DNA of 64,000 nucleotides from CBDCCV01 sp965215025 (GTDB taxonomy: Bacteria; Bacteroidota; Rhodothermia; Rhodothermales; Salinibacteraceae): the NCBI GenBank assembly GCA_965215025.1, contig CBDCCV010000002.1:248001-312000 (forward strand). The letters run 5' to 3'. Of this stretch, positions 9,005 to 17,043 are shown piece by piece. The position numbers and the translations under genes are program-made. Each line of letters opens with the position of its first letter. Within the stretch, counting starts at the first letter, position 1. Under the pieces are notes generated by a model. The model was not told the DNA's origin and ran no database searches. It saw only the letters and a program-made list of their open reading frames with translations.

Positions 9005-9045
9005 AGGCACGGAAGGCCCCGCCTTGCTGCTACGCGCGCTGCCGC

Positions 9046-10602
9046 TCACGCGCCCCGCTGCGGCGGCGGCTGCACGTAGTTGAGCCATGCGCTTTCCTCG
9101 ACGTAATCCTCCACGATGGAGGCGAGGCCGCCGGAGCGGTAGCGGCACAGGAGCGCGTCCACATCGTCCTTAAGCACGCTCAGGCAGTTGGCAACGAGGT
9201 CGCCGCGGAAGCCGCGGTCGCCCAGCTCAATGGCCATCTCCATCGAGACGATGCGGCCGAGGGCGCGGCCCAGCTCCACGAGCTTGCGCTGCGGCAGGCT
9301 CGCGCTGATCTCGAAGTTGAGCGTGTCCTTGAACCGCTCCGCCGCGCGCGCCGTCATCTCGTACGAGGAGAGGTAGTCGTAGAGGTTCGTTTCCTTGAGG
9401 CGGCGCATCTGCTTGAGGACGGCCTCGGTGATCTGCCCGTAGAGGACGTCGTTCGAGCCTTCAAAAATCTGAAACGGCCGGCTGTCCACCAAAGAGCGCC
9501 CGGCGATGTGGTCGAGGCGGTAGCCGTCGGCGCCGGTAAGCTGCAAAAGCGACTGCGCCGCGTCCTGCATCAGGTCCGTCACCACGCTTTTGATCGAGTT
9601 GGCGGTGACGGTCTCAGAGGCGAGGTTGTTCTCCAGGCCGGAGTTCTCGGAGGCGAAGGCGCACATGGCCGAGCACGTGGTAAAAGAGGCCTGGAGGCGC
9701 GCCAGCCGCTCTTTCACCTGGTCGTAGCCAAAAAGGCTCTGCCCGCCGACGTAGCGCTCGCGGCAGTGCTGGAGCGCCTCGTCCAGGAGGCGGCGCAGGT
9801 AGCCCATCCCCATGCCGGGGAACTGCGTGCGGCTGCGGTGCAAGAGGTCGAGCATCATCTTGATGCCCGTAGACTCGGGTTCGAGCCGGTGCGTTTTGGG
9901 CACCTCGATGTCGATGCGGTTCAGGCCGTACGGGATCATGTACAGGCCGAGGTTCTCGTAGACCTCCTCGACCGCGACGGTCTGCCCTGGCTGGCTTTGA
10001 TCGGCGATGAGGAAGTCAATGTCGCGCGCGAGGCCGCCGCCGTCCCGCCTCCGCCGCGCGGCGACGAGCCAGAAGTCGGCCCAGCCGGTGAGGCCGCCCC
10101 AGTGCTTCGTGCCGGTGACGCGGAAGTGCTCGCCCTCGTCCGTGTACGCCGTTTTCATGCGGAGGGCGTCGGTGCCGTAGTCCGGCTCCGTGATCATCAG
10201 CCCGCCCATGTGCTTGTCGTGGATGAACCGCCCGAAGACGTGCTCCTTGACCTCGTCCTGCCCGTACTTCGCCACGGGTTGGAGAAAGAGCGCGCCGTTG
10301 ATCCCGATGGTTAAGGAAAGCGCGAGCGACTCGTACGAGGCCGCTTCAAGGACGGAAAGGTACTCGCTTGGCCGCACGCCACGCCCGCCGTATTCCTCCG
10401 GGATGCACACGGAGAGCGGCGTCATGGACTGCACCTCGCGCATCATGTGCGGCGGGAGGCCGCGCCGGAGGCCCGTCTCGTCGGCGCAGCCGCGCACGCG
10501 GAAGACGCGCTGGAGCTTCTCTCTAAAGGCCTCAACGTAGACCGGGAAATCAATAGATGCGGTTTCAGAGTCAGGCAGCAGCGTGGCGGTGGTCGTACCC
10601 AT
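9046..10602 (-). CDS. Acyl-CoA dehydrogenase family protein
   Basis: 518 residues, longer than the classical ~380 because of a C-terminal helical extension beyond ~residue 400. The dehydrogenase core is clear: MITEPDYGTDALRMKT (FAD/substrate segment near residue 160), then IFEGSNDVLYGQ near 385-395, whose Glu occupies the catalytic-base position of acyl-CoA dehydrogenases. Expected to oxidise an acyl-CoA at alpha-beta with FAD in the cytosol; chain length is unknown. It stands alone, far from the beta-oxidation cluster at 50-57 kb. Confidence 0.88.
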   Translation of the reverse strand: MGTTTATLLPDSETASIDFPVYVEAFREKLQRVFRVRGCADETGLRRGLPPHMMREVQSMTPLSVCIPEEYGGRGVRPSEYLSVLEAASYESLALSLTIGINGALFLQPVAKYGQDEVKEHVFGRFIHDKHMGGLMITEPDYGTDALRMKTAYTDEGEHFRVTGTKHWGGLTGWADFWLVAARRRRDGGGLARDIDFLIADQSQPGQTVAVEEVYENLGLYMIPYGLNRIDIEVPKTHRLEPESTGIKMMLDLLHRSRTQFPGMGMGYLRRLLDEALQHCRERYVGGQSLFGYDQVKERLARLQASFTTCSAMCAFASENSGLENNLASETVTANSIKSVVTDLMQDAAQSLLQLTGADGYRLDHIAGRSLVDSRPFQIFEGSNDVLYGQITEAVLKQMRRLKETNLYDYLSSYEMTARAAERFKDTLNFEISASLPQRKLVELGRALGRIVSMEMAIELGDRGFRGDLVANCLSVLKDDVDALLCRYRSGGLASIVEDYVEESAWLNYVQPPPQRGA

Positions 10603-10741
10603 AGCGTCACAAAAAGAAAACCGTGAAGAGGTGGGTGCAGAATTTCTTAATATAAAACGCCGCGCGCAGCACTTCCAGAAGAAACGTACGAAGAACCGGG
10701 CGCTTTCGTTCAGTCCCTCTGCAAAAAGGCGCGAACAGCAA

Positions 10742-10807
10742 AGAAGCGCCGCCCTCGTTGAAGGACGGCGCTTCTCCGGTTTCTGAGCCTCGCGTTTAAA
10801 GGCGAGG
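10742..10807 (-). terminator. Two hairpins downstream of ssb
   Basis: On leaving ssb the leftward transcript meets a small stem (CCTCGC/GCGAGG, 10788-10807). It then meets a 14-bp stem with one mismatch (10742-10755 with 10762-10775), followed on that strand by TTTGCTGTT. Likely the ssb terminator, although the T tract is weak. Confidence 0.65.
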
Positions 10808-10815
10808 GGTTGGTC

Positions 10816-11319
10816 TTAGAACGGCAGCTCGTCGTCCGGCTCGAACGTGTCACCGCCGCCGGTGGCGGGCTGCTGCTGACGTTGCTGGCTCTGGCGCTGC
10901 GGCTGGCGGCGCTGGTCGAAGTCGTCCTCGCCGCGGTCCTGGTTGAAGCCGCCGTCGCCTCCGCGCGAGCCGCCGCTGCTTTGGCGGTTCGAGTCCAGCA
11001 TCATCATCTCGCGCGCTTTGACCTCAGTGGTGTAGCGCGTGTTGCCGTCGCGGTCCTCCCACGAGCGCGTTTGCAGGCTGCCCTCGAAGTAGACCTGACT
11101 GCCTTTGGCGAGGTACTCGCCGCAGATCTCGGCCAGGCGGCTCCAGGCCACAATAGAGTGCCACTCGGTCTTTTCGACGAGGTTGCCGTCGCGGTCCTTG
11201 TAGCTCTCATTCGTGGCCAGGCGCATGTTGCACACGGCCGTGCCGCTGCCCGTGTAGCGCAGCTCCGGGTCCTGCCCCAGGTTGCCGACGAGGATGACTT
11301 TGTTGATTCCACGTGCCAT
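10816..11319 (-). CDS. ssb: Single-stranded DNA-binding protein
   Basis: 167 residues. The N-terminal OB fold (residues 1-~110) begins MARGINKVILVGNLGQDPE and contains the usual TEWHSIVAW and GSQVYFEGSLQTRSW motifs. A Gly/Gln/Arg-rich disordered linker (~115-155) leads to the acidic tip DDELPF that recruits replication and repair partners. It binds ssDNA during replication, recombination and repair. The gap upstream is long (381 bp) and carries three copies of a 12-bp word and a leftward terminator, described separately. Confidence 0.97.
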   Translation of the reverse strand: MARGINKVILVGNLGQDPELRYTGSGTAVCNMRLATNESYKDRDGNLVEKTEWHSIVAWSRLAEICGEYLAKGSQVYFEGSLQTRSWEDRDGNTRYTTEVKAREMMMLDSNRQSSGGSRGGDGGFNQDRGEDDFDQRRQPQRQSQQRQQQPATGGGDTFEPDDELPF

Positions 11320-11352
11320 AGGTTACACCTTCTGACTTGGTTCGGTAGGTTG

Positions 11353-11452
11353 TGACATGAATCCTGGCGGGTTTTACATGAGTCCGTCGGCCACGGCAGT
11401 TCTCGGAAGAAAGGCGGGCCGACCTGTCCTGATCGCGTGCTCACATGAGTCC
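11353..11452. promoter_or_regulatory. Three copies of TNACATGARTCC upstream of ssb
   Basis: TGACATGAATCC (11353-11364), TTACATGAGTCC (11374-11385) and TCACATGAGTCC (11441-11452) share ACATGA.TCC. The first two are exactly 21 bp apart, on the same face of the helix. They lie 34-133 bp upstream of the ssb start and could be operator sites. The protein that would bind them is unknown. Confidence 0.4.
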
Positions 11453-11560
11453 GCCAGAAGATGTAAGCGGATGCGCGGCGGAGCGCACCCCACTGGTTGC
11501 ATGGTACGAAACCGAGCGGCTTCAAAACAAACATGGCAGAGAAACCGCCCGGCAAAAGCC

Positions 11561-11600
11561 AAAATAAAAAAGCCGGGTGACAACCCTGCGTCAGCCCGGC
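11561..11600 (-). terminator. Intrinsic terminator on the minus strand between mazG and ssb
   Basis: Read leftward: GCCGGGCTGAC, an 8-nt loop, GTCACCCGGC (one bulge) and then TTTTTTATTTT. This is a textbook terminator, but no recognisable leftward gene lies before it. A near -7 element (TACGTTCG, 11683-11690 on the minus strand) could start a transcript of ~115 nt that ends here. Alternatives are an attenuator in a long ssb leader or a block to antisense transcription from mazG. Nothing else convincing fills 11453-11700. Confidence 0.7.
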
Positions 11601-11700
11601 GTAGCGGCGGCGAATAAACGTCTCCCGCGCTGCGGCGTACACATCCGCGGCGCCGGTTCGAAACCCGCTCTCGCTTTTTGTACGAACGTAACGCCGCCCG

Positions 11701-12615
11701 ATGGACGAAAAGATCTACGACGCCGATTTTAGCGTAGCCGCCGAAACGCTCGGCCGCCTGGCCGACTTCGTGGCGGTGGTCCGGCAGCTTCGGCGCGACT
11801 GCCCGTGGGACCGCGCGCAGACGCACGCCTCCGTGCGCCACCTCCTCATCGAAGAAACCTACGAGGCCGTCGCGGCCATTGACGAAGAAGACTGGGACGC
11901 GCTCAAAAAAGAGCTGGGCGACGTCCTCTTGCACGTCGTCTTCCACAGCACCATCGCCGAAGAAGACGGGCGGTTCACCCTTGAAGACGTCGTGGCGGCA
12001 GAGACGGAAAAGCTCGTGCGCCGGCACCCGCACGTTTTCGGCGAGGGCGGCAGCGCCAAAGCCGGCAGCGCCGAAGCTGTGGAAAAAACCTGGGAGGAGG
12101 TCAAGCGCGAAGAGCGCGCCGCCGAGAGCGCGAAAAACGGCGCCTCAGCCGCGCCGCCCTCCGCGCTCGACGGCGTGCCCGGCGCCCTGCCCGCGCTCTT
12201 GCGCGCGCACCGCATCCAGCAGAAGGCCGCCGGCGTGGGTTTCGACTTCCCCGACCGCGCCGGCGCCTGGTCCAAGGTCGAAGAAGAGCTGTCCGAACTC
12301 CGCGCGCTCACCGAGAGCGATGCTTCCTCGAAGGCAAAAGAAGCCGAGTTCGGCGACGTGCTCTTCGCACTCGTCAACTACGCGCGCCGCGCCGGCCTCA
12401 ACGCCGAGAACGCCCTGCGCGCCACAAACGACACGTTCACCCGCCGCTTCCGCCACGTCGAGCGCCGCCTGGCCGGGACCGGCCGCGCCGCTGCCGAGGC
12501 CTCGCTCGACGAGATGGACGCGCTCTGGAACGAGGCGAAAGAGAGGGAAAGGGCGAGTGGGAGAGGGGGAGACGAGGAGTTGAGGAGACGAAGAATCGAA
12601 GAGACAAAGCGCTGA
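11701..12615 (+). CDS. mazG: Nucleoside triphosphate pyrophosphohydrolase
   Basis: 304 residues. Hydrolyses (d)NTPs to NMP and pyrophosphate, a housecleaning role. The first MazG domain shows CPWDRAQTHASVRHLLIEE with the metal-binding EETYE and ELGD motifs (residues ~60-80), then FHSTIAEEDG and RRHPHVFGE. The second domain (residues ~160-280) carries QKAAGVGFDFPD and EFGDVLFALVNYAR. The family normally ends near LWNEAK (residue ~280). Here the frame runs on through ~22 charged residues (KERERASGRGGDEELRRRR...) encoded by a purine-rich low-complexity repeat, so the tail is probably not functional. Confidence 0.93.
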   Translation: MDEKIYDADFSVAAETLGRLADFVAVVRQLRRDCPWDRAQTHASVRHLLIEETYEAVAAIDEEDWDALKKELGDVLLHVVFHSTIAEEDGRFTLEDVVAAETEKLVRRHPHVFGEGGSAKAGSAEAVEKTWEEVKREERAAESAKNGASAAPPSALDGVPGALPALLRAHRIQQKAAGVGFDFPDRAGAWSKVEEELSELRALTESDASSKAKEAEFGDVLFALVNYARRAGLNAENALRATNDTFTRRFRHVERRLAGTGRAAAEASLDEMDALWNEAKERERASGRGGDEELRRRRIEETKR

Positions 12616-12630
12616 AGAAACGAAGCGCTG
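12535..12630 (+). repeat. Purine-rich low-complexity repeat overlapping the mazG 3' end
   Basis: A run of GAGGGAAAGGG, GAGACGAGGAG, GAGACGAAGAATCGAAGAG and GAAACGAAGCGC words. Related words occur on the minus strand near 54440-54470. It begins inside the mazG frame and continues past its stop. Confidence 0.65.
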
Positions 12631-12724
12631 GAGAAGGCCGCCTCGTCGGCTCATCATTTCCCCGATTCTTTGGTTCACTGCCAAGCCGCACCCGCCGTAC
12701 GCCATCAAACCTGGAGCGCTTAGT

Positions 12725-13846
12725 TTGAAAACCGTCATCGAGGCCATCGCCACGAGCAACCCGCCGCTCCGGAAGCCGCAGGACGAGGCCGCCGCGTTCA
12801 TGCAGCAGATTGACGGCTTGCCGCGCCCCCTGCGCAACCGCCTGCCGATGATCTACGCCCGCTCTGGCATTGACTACCGCTACTCGGCCGTAGAAGATTA
12901 CGGGCGCGCGCCGGAAGACTTCACCTTCTACCCAAAAAACTGGAGCAACGGCGCGCTGCCCTCCACCGCCGCGCGCAACCGGAAGTACCGCGCCGCCGCC
13001 GTCCCCTTGGCCGAGCGCGTGGCCCGCGAGGCGCTCGACGCCGCGCGCCTCGACGCCGCCGAGGTGACGCACGTCATCGCCGTAAGCTGCACGGGCTTTT
13101 TCGCGCCGGGGCTGGACATCGAACTCGTCAAGCGCCTCGGCCTCCCGCCGACGACGCAGCGCACGGTGATCGGGTTTATGGGCTGCTACGCGGCGTTCAA
13201 TGCGCTGCGCGTGGCGCACGGCTTCTGCCAGAGCCAGCCGGAGGCGCGCGTCCTCGTCGTCTGCGCGGAGCTGTGCACGCTGCATTTTCAGATCAGCGAT
13301 TCGCTCGAAAGCGCCGTCGTCAACGCTCTCTTTTCCGATGGCGCGGCGGCGGTCGTGCTCGCCTCCAAGCCCGAGGGCGAGGCGCGCGGACAGCTTGCCT
13401 ACGCCGCTGGCCACGTCCGCCTCGACGACGACTCGATGGGGCACATGACGTGGGACATCGGCGACACGGGCTTCCTCATGGGCCTCTCCTCGGACGTGCC
13501 TGACGTCATCGCGCGCTGCTTACCTGCCTACCTCGACGCGCTCCTCAAGCCGCACGGCCTCGCGCCCGACGACGTGGACTTCTGGGCCATCCACCCCGGC
13601 GGGCGCGCCATCGTGGAAAAAGCGCAGGCCATCCTTGGTCTCTCTGATGACGAGGTGCGCGACAGCCTGGAGGTGCTGCGCCTCTACGGCAACATGAGTT
13701 CGCCCACCATCCTCTTCGTCCTCAAGCGCTTCCTGGAGCGCCACCACGCCGCGCGCGCAAAGGGCGAAAGCGGCCTCAAGAGCGGCGTGGCGATGGCGTT
13801 CGGGCCGGGCCTCACGCTCGAAGGCGCGCTCCTTCGGAGCGTGTGA
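12725..13846 (+). CDS. Type III polyketide synthase (chalcone/stilbene synthase family)
   Basis: 373 residues, the normal length for a homodimeric ketosynthase that extends a starter acyl-CoA with malonyl-CoA. The full catalytic triad is present: Cys154 in GFMGCYAAFNAL, His290 in AIHPGGRAI, and Asn323 in YGNMSSPT. The TTG start is used because homology (VIEAIATSNPP) begins at residue 4 and there is no ATG until residue 26. Unlike many bacterial type III PKS loci, no methyltransferase, oxidoreductase or cyclase sits next to it. The product cannot be predicted; alkylpyrones or alkylresorcinols are common. Confidence 0.92.
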   Translation: MKTVIEAIATSNPPLRKPQDEAAAFMQQIDGLPRPLRNRLPMIYARSGIDYRYSAVEDYGRAPEDFTFYPKNWSNGALPSTAARNRKYRAAAVPLAERVAREALDAARLDAAEVTHVIAVSCTGFFAPGLDIELVKRLGLPPTTQRTVIGFMGCYAAFNALRVAHGFCQSQPEARVLVVCAELCTLHFQISDSLESAVVNALFSDGAAAVVLASKPEGEARGQLAYAAGHVRLDDDSMGHMTWDIGDTGFLMGLSSDVPDVIARCLPAYLDALLKPHGLAPDDVDFWAIHPGGRAIVEKAQAILGLSDDEVRDSLEVLRLYGNMSSPTILFVLKRFLERHHAARAKGESGLKSGVAMAFGPGLTLEGALLRSV

Positions 13847-13875
13847 GCGTTTGGGCGGACGGGGTGTGGATGCGA

Positions 13876-13902
13876 TAGAGACGCCTCGCCGAGGCGTCTC
13901 TA
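13876..13902. repeat. Palindrome P1 (GTAG-type family)
   Basis: A 27-bp perfect palindrome around one central base, left arm TAGAGACGCCTCG. It lies 30 bp past the PKS stop, between convergent genes, and may also act as a terminator. Confidence 0.8.
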
Positions 13903-13925
13903 CAGGGAAGCTTCGGGCCTGATGC

Positions 13926-15311
13926 TCACCGCTCCTCGGCATCCGAGGCCGGGTCGCCGCCGGCGGCGCCCCTTTCCGATGGCTGCTCGACGAGGCCGGG
14001 GTCGCGCTCTAAGAACTCGTCGTACAGCTCGGTGTGGCGGCTTTCGAGCGGGACCTGATAGCCTTCGATGAAGAGGTGCGTGATCGTGGTCGAGGTCTCA
14101 AACGGGTCGCCATCGGCTACGAAGAGGGTGGCCTGCTTGCCTTCTTCGAGCGAGCCAAGCTCACTTCCTACGCCGAAGATGCGCGCGGGGCCGAGCGTCA
14201 CCGCACGCAGGGCGTCTTCTTTCGATAGCCCATAGGCCACGGCGAAGCCGGCGTGGTACGGGAGGTTGCGCACGTTCTCGGCCTCGCCCGTGCGCAGGGC
14301 GATCTCCACGCCCGCCTCGGCCAAGAGGCCGGGGTTCGCGTACGCCTTGTCGAAGCGGTCCGACGCGCGCGACGGCACCGAGAGCACCGGCCCGACGAGG
14401 CACGGGATGCCCGCCTCGGCGAGCTTGTCGGCCACGCGCCAGCCTTCCTCGACGCCGCTGAAGATGACGTTCTCCATCAGCCCGCGTTCTTCGACCCATC
14501 CGAGCGCGGAGCGGATGTCGGGCGCGGCGCTCGCCTTGAGGATGAGCGGGACTTCGCCGCGCACGACGGGGACGAGCGCCTGCATGGCCGGGACGAGTTC
14601 CGGGCGGCGGCCTTCCTCCGGCTCGGCGGCGTAGGCCGAGTCGATGCGCGCGTAGAGTTCGGCCTGGTCCCAAACCTCGTTCAGCTTGTCGAGCGCTTTC
14701 TTGGCCTGCTTCTCGATCTCGCTCTCCTCGCGGTCGTCCCACGGCCCGCGCCGCCCGGTGGAAGGGTAGTCCAGGACGACGGCCTCGAAGCCGCCCACGT
14801 GCATCTGCTGAGGCGTGTAGCCAAAGAGGTTGACGAGCGCCGCCGTGCCGGGCAGGAGGCCGCCCGTCGGCTCGGTGAGCGCGGTGGTGACGCCGTTGAC
14901 GCGCGTGACGGGAATAGAAACCGAGTTCGGGTTCACTGCCGTGAGCGCTTTCATGTGCGGCGTCAGCTCGCCGATCTCGGCAAAGTCGCGCGTCTCGGCC
15001 AGCGAGCCGATCTCCACGAGGCCGAGCCGCGTTCCGCTGTCGATCATGCCAGGGTAGACCGTGCCGCCCGCGCAGTCCACCGTCTGCGCGCCCGAGGGCA
15101 CGGCCACGTCCGCCCCCACGGCAGCGATGCGTCCGTTCTCGATCACGAGCGTGCCGCTCTCGATGGCGCCGTTGGCCACCGTCTCGATGCGGCAGTTCGT
15201 CAAGGCGAACGTGCCGGGCGGCGTCTTTTTCGCTTCTCCGTCGGCGGGAGGTCCGTCAGCGGGAGCGAGGAGCAGCAGCGATAGAAAGAGCGAGAGCAGG
15301 AGGTTCATCAT
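13926..15311 (-). CDS. Exported amidohydrolase-like protein lacking the HxH metal site
   Basis: 461 residues with a signal peptide (MMNLLLSLFLSLLLLAP). The fold landmarks of imidazolonepropionase-like amidohydrolases are present: LVIENGRIAAVG, VYPGMID, and C-terminally LPYHAGFAVAYGLSKEDALRAVTLGPARIFGV (in two parts). The metal-binding HxH after VYPGMID is replaced: D91-S-G-T-R95 instead of D-x-H-x-H. The late Asp expected before NLPY is also not evident. It resembles a Bacteroidota clade of noncanonical amidohydrolase homologues that often sit beside a canonical one. First of three tandem paralogues; periplasmic; probably not a classical metallohydrolase. Confidence 0.8.
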   Translation of the reverse strand: MMNLLLSLFLSLLLLAPADGPPADGEAKKTPPGTFALTNCRIETVANGAIESGTLVIENGRIAAVGADVAVPSGAQTVDCAGGTVYPGMIDSGTRLGLVEIGSLAETRDFAEIGELTPHMKALTAVNPNSVSIPVTRVNGVTTALTEPTGGLLPGTAALVNLFGYTPQQMHVGGFEAVVLDYPSTGRRGPWDDREESEIEKQAKKALDKLNEVWDQAELYARIDSAYAAEPEEGRRPELVPAMQALVPVVRGEVPLILKASAAPDIRSALGWVEERGLMENVIFSGVEEGWRVADKLAEAGIPCLVGPVLSVPSRASDRFDKAYANPGLLAEAGVEIALRTGEAENVRNLPYHAGFAVAYGLSKEDALRAVTLGPARIFGVGSELGSLEEGKQATLFVADGDPFETSTTITHLFIEGYQVPLESRHTELYDEFLERDPGLVEQPSERGAAGGDPASDAEER

Positions 15312-15343
15312 CGTCGAGGTTTAATCGGAATCGGTTGATTGCT

Positions 15344-15378
15344 GCCGTAGGGGCACATCGGCGATGTGCCCCTACGGC
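15344..15378. repeat. Palindrome P2 (GTAG-type family)
   Basis: A 35-bp perfect palindrome around one base, left arm GCCGTAGGGGCACATCG. It lies between two same-strand amidohydrolase genes, 26 bp past the stop of the upstream one. Confidence 0.85.
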
Positions 15379-15403
15379 ACGCGGAACGGTTGGCGAAGAA
15401 GAA

Positions 15404-16822
15404 TCACCGCCCCACCCCGCCGAAAAACTCGCGTACGGAGATGCCGCGCTGGAGGCAGGCGTGGTGGTCGTCGTGACCGGCGCGGGCGGCGGGCTGCGGC
15501 GGCGTGGAGGGGTCCACGTCCAGGCGCATGTCGTCCGGGTCGGCGTCTTTGTCGAAGCGGACGACGCCGTCCACCACCGTCATCTGCGGGACGGCGTAGA
15601 CGGAAAGCGGGTGCCCGTCAAAAATCGCCAGGTCCGCGTCCTTGCCTTCCTCGATGGAGCCGACGCGGTCGGCGATGCCGAGCTGCCGGGCCGGGTTGAT
15701 GGTGATGAGCGCGAGCGCTTCGTCGTCGGAGAGGCCGCCGTACTTCTGCGTCTTGGCGGCCTCGTGGTAGAGGTGGCGGTTGAGTTCGCCGGAGTCCGAG
15801 TTGATGGAGGTGAGGACGCCGTTTCGGGTGAGGATCGCCGCGTTGTAGGCCGTGGAGTAGTACACCTCGAACTTGTACGCCCACCAGTCCGCGAACACCG
15901 AGGCCCCCGCGCCGAAGGCGGCGAGTTCGGGGGCGACCTTGAAGCCTTCGTTCACGTGCTGGAACGTGATCTCGTCCACGCCGAAGTCTTCGAGGACGTT
16001 CATCAGCATGAGGATTTCGTCGGCGCGGTAGGAGTGGCAGTGGATCTTCACCTCGCCGGCGAGGATGTCAGAGAGCACCTCCATGCGCTCGCTGTGCGGC
16101 GGCGGCACGCGGCGGTCGCCGGCCTCGTGCTGCTGCTTGGCTTCGGAATAACGCTGCGCCTCCTGGAGCGCCGTGCGGATGACCTGCTCGACGCCCATGC
16201 GCGTCGTCGGTTGGATGCCGCTGCCCTGGCCGTGCACGCGCGTGGGGTTCTCGCCCAGGGCGAACTTGATCGTGCGCGGGGCGCCTTCCATCCGGAGCGC
16301 TGAGGGGTCCAAGGCGCCGTAGCGGTGCTTGATCGTCTCGTTCTGCCCGCCGATGACGTTGGCCGAGCCGTGCATCACGTGGCTCACCGTCACGCCGCCG
16401 GCCAGGGCACGGTAGATGGCCACGTCGTACGGGTCCAAGACGTCGCCCACGCTCACCTCGGCGGTGACGGGGCTGGTGGCCTCGTTCACCGAGGAGATGG
16501 CGATGTGCGCGTGCGCGTCCACGATGCCGGGCATGACGTACAGCCCCTCGGCGTCAACCGCGCGCGCGCCCTCCGGCGCGTCAAGGCCCTGGCCGATGGC
16601 GGCGATCTTCCCATCCTCGACGCGGAGGTCTGTGTTTTCGAGCGTGCCGCCCGTGACCGTCAAGACCGTGGCGCCGCGGATGAGGAGGTCGTCCGTCCGG
16701 GCGCGCTCTTGGAGCATCGCGGTCACGTCCGGGTCCGGCGTGCGGGCCGTGTCCTGCTGCGCCTGCGCCGGGAGCGTGAGGAGAGAGAGGGCGAGGGGGA
16801 GAAGGAGGGAGCGGGCGAACAT
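15404..16822 (-). CDS. Exported metal-dependent amidohydrolase
   Basis: 472 residues with a signal peptide (MFARSLLLPLALSLLTLPAQA, cleavage after AQA). The binuclear-metal signature is intact: MPGIVDAHAHIAIS with His104 and His106, then a His pair in KIHCHSYRAD and FQHVNEG, and an Asp-containing SINSDSGELNRHLYHEAAK near the C-terminus. Related to imidazolonepropionase-like hydrolases, acting on cyclic amides or peptides in the periplasm; substrate unknown. The C-terminus (GHDDHHACLQRG) is His-rich. It is the only one of the three tandem paralogues with a complete metal site, so it is the likely catalytic member. Confidence 0.88.
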   Translation of the reverse strand: MFARSLLLPLALSLLTLPAQAQQDTARTPDPDVTAMLQERARTDDLLIRGATVLTVTGGTLENTDLRVEDGKIAAIGQGLDAPEGARAVDAEGLYVMPGIVDAHAHIAISSVNEATSPVTAEVSVGDVLDPYDVAIYRALAGGVTVSHVMHGSANVIGGQNETIKHRYGALDPSALRMEGAPRTIKFALGENPTRVHGQGSGIQPTTRMGVEQVIRTALQEAQRYSEAKQQHEAGDRRVPPPHSERMEVLSDILAGEVKIHCHSYRADEILMLMNVLEDFGVDEITFQHVNEGFKVAPELAAFGAGASVFADWWAYKFEVYYSTAYNAAILTRNGVLTSINSDSGELNRHLYHEAAKTQKYGGLSDDEALALITINPARQLGIADRVGSIEEGKDADLAIFDGHPLSVYAVPQMTVVDGVVRFDKDADPDDMRLDVDPSTPPQPAARAGHDDHHACLQRGISVREFFGGVGR

Positions 16823-16900
16823 GGCGGGTTCTTTTTTCGAGCGGAGCGGGAGCGTTAAGCGTCTAAATGTTCCAGTGCTGGAGATTCTCTCTACAGAAAA

Positions 16901-16987
16901 ACTCCCCCCTTGAAGGGGGCCGGGGGGATGTAGAAGAGGAAAGCACCAACCCCGACATCCCTCTTAGTCCCCTTTCGGAAGGGGGAA
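16901..16987. repeat. Inverted G/C-run repeat element
   Basis: Two copies in opposite orientation of an element of the form CCCCCTT-GAAGGGGG-CCGGGGGGATGT (left copy from 16905; right copy reads leftward from ~16986 and ends in ...GGGATGTC). Each copy is itself a small hairpin, and together they form a larger one. It is dispersed-repeat-like and non-coding, between two amidohydrolase genes. Confidence 0.75.
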
Positions 16988-17043
16988 ACGAAGCGCGCAC
17001 CTGACCTCGCGGACTGCTTCTTGCTTCTCAAGCCTTCTCGTGT

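Noticed and set aside
11357..11617. 86-codon rightward ORF between ssb and mazG
   Set aside because: It crosses the candidate operators and the terminator stem and has no protein-like features; regulatory DNA explains the region better.
11640..11680. A GGTTCGAAACC word followed by T-run, like the T arm and end of a tRNA or tmRNA
   Set aside because: No matching acceptor stem, D arm or anticodon arm 70-90 bp upstream, and no tmRNA tag reading frame in 11320-11640.
13926..15311. Pseudogene call for the first amidohydrolase-like gene
   Set aside because: The frame is full length with a signal peptide and conserved fold motifs; loss of HxH looks like a stable feature of a clade and not decay.
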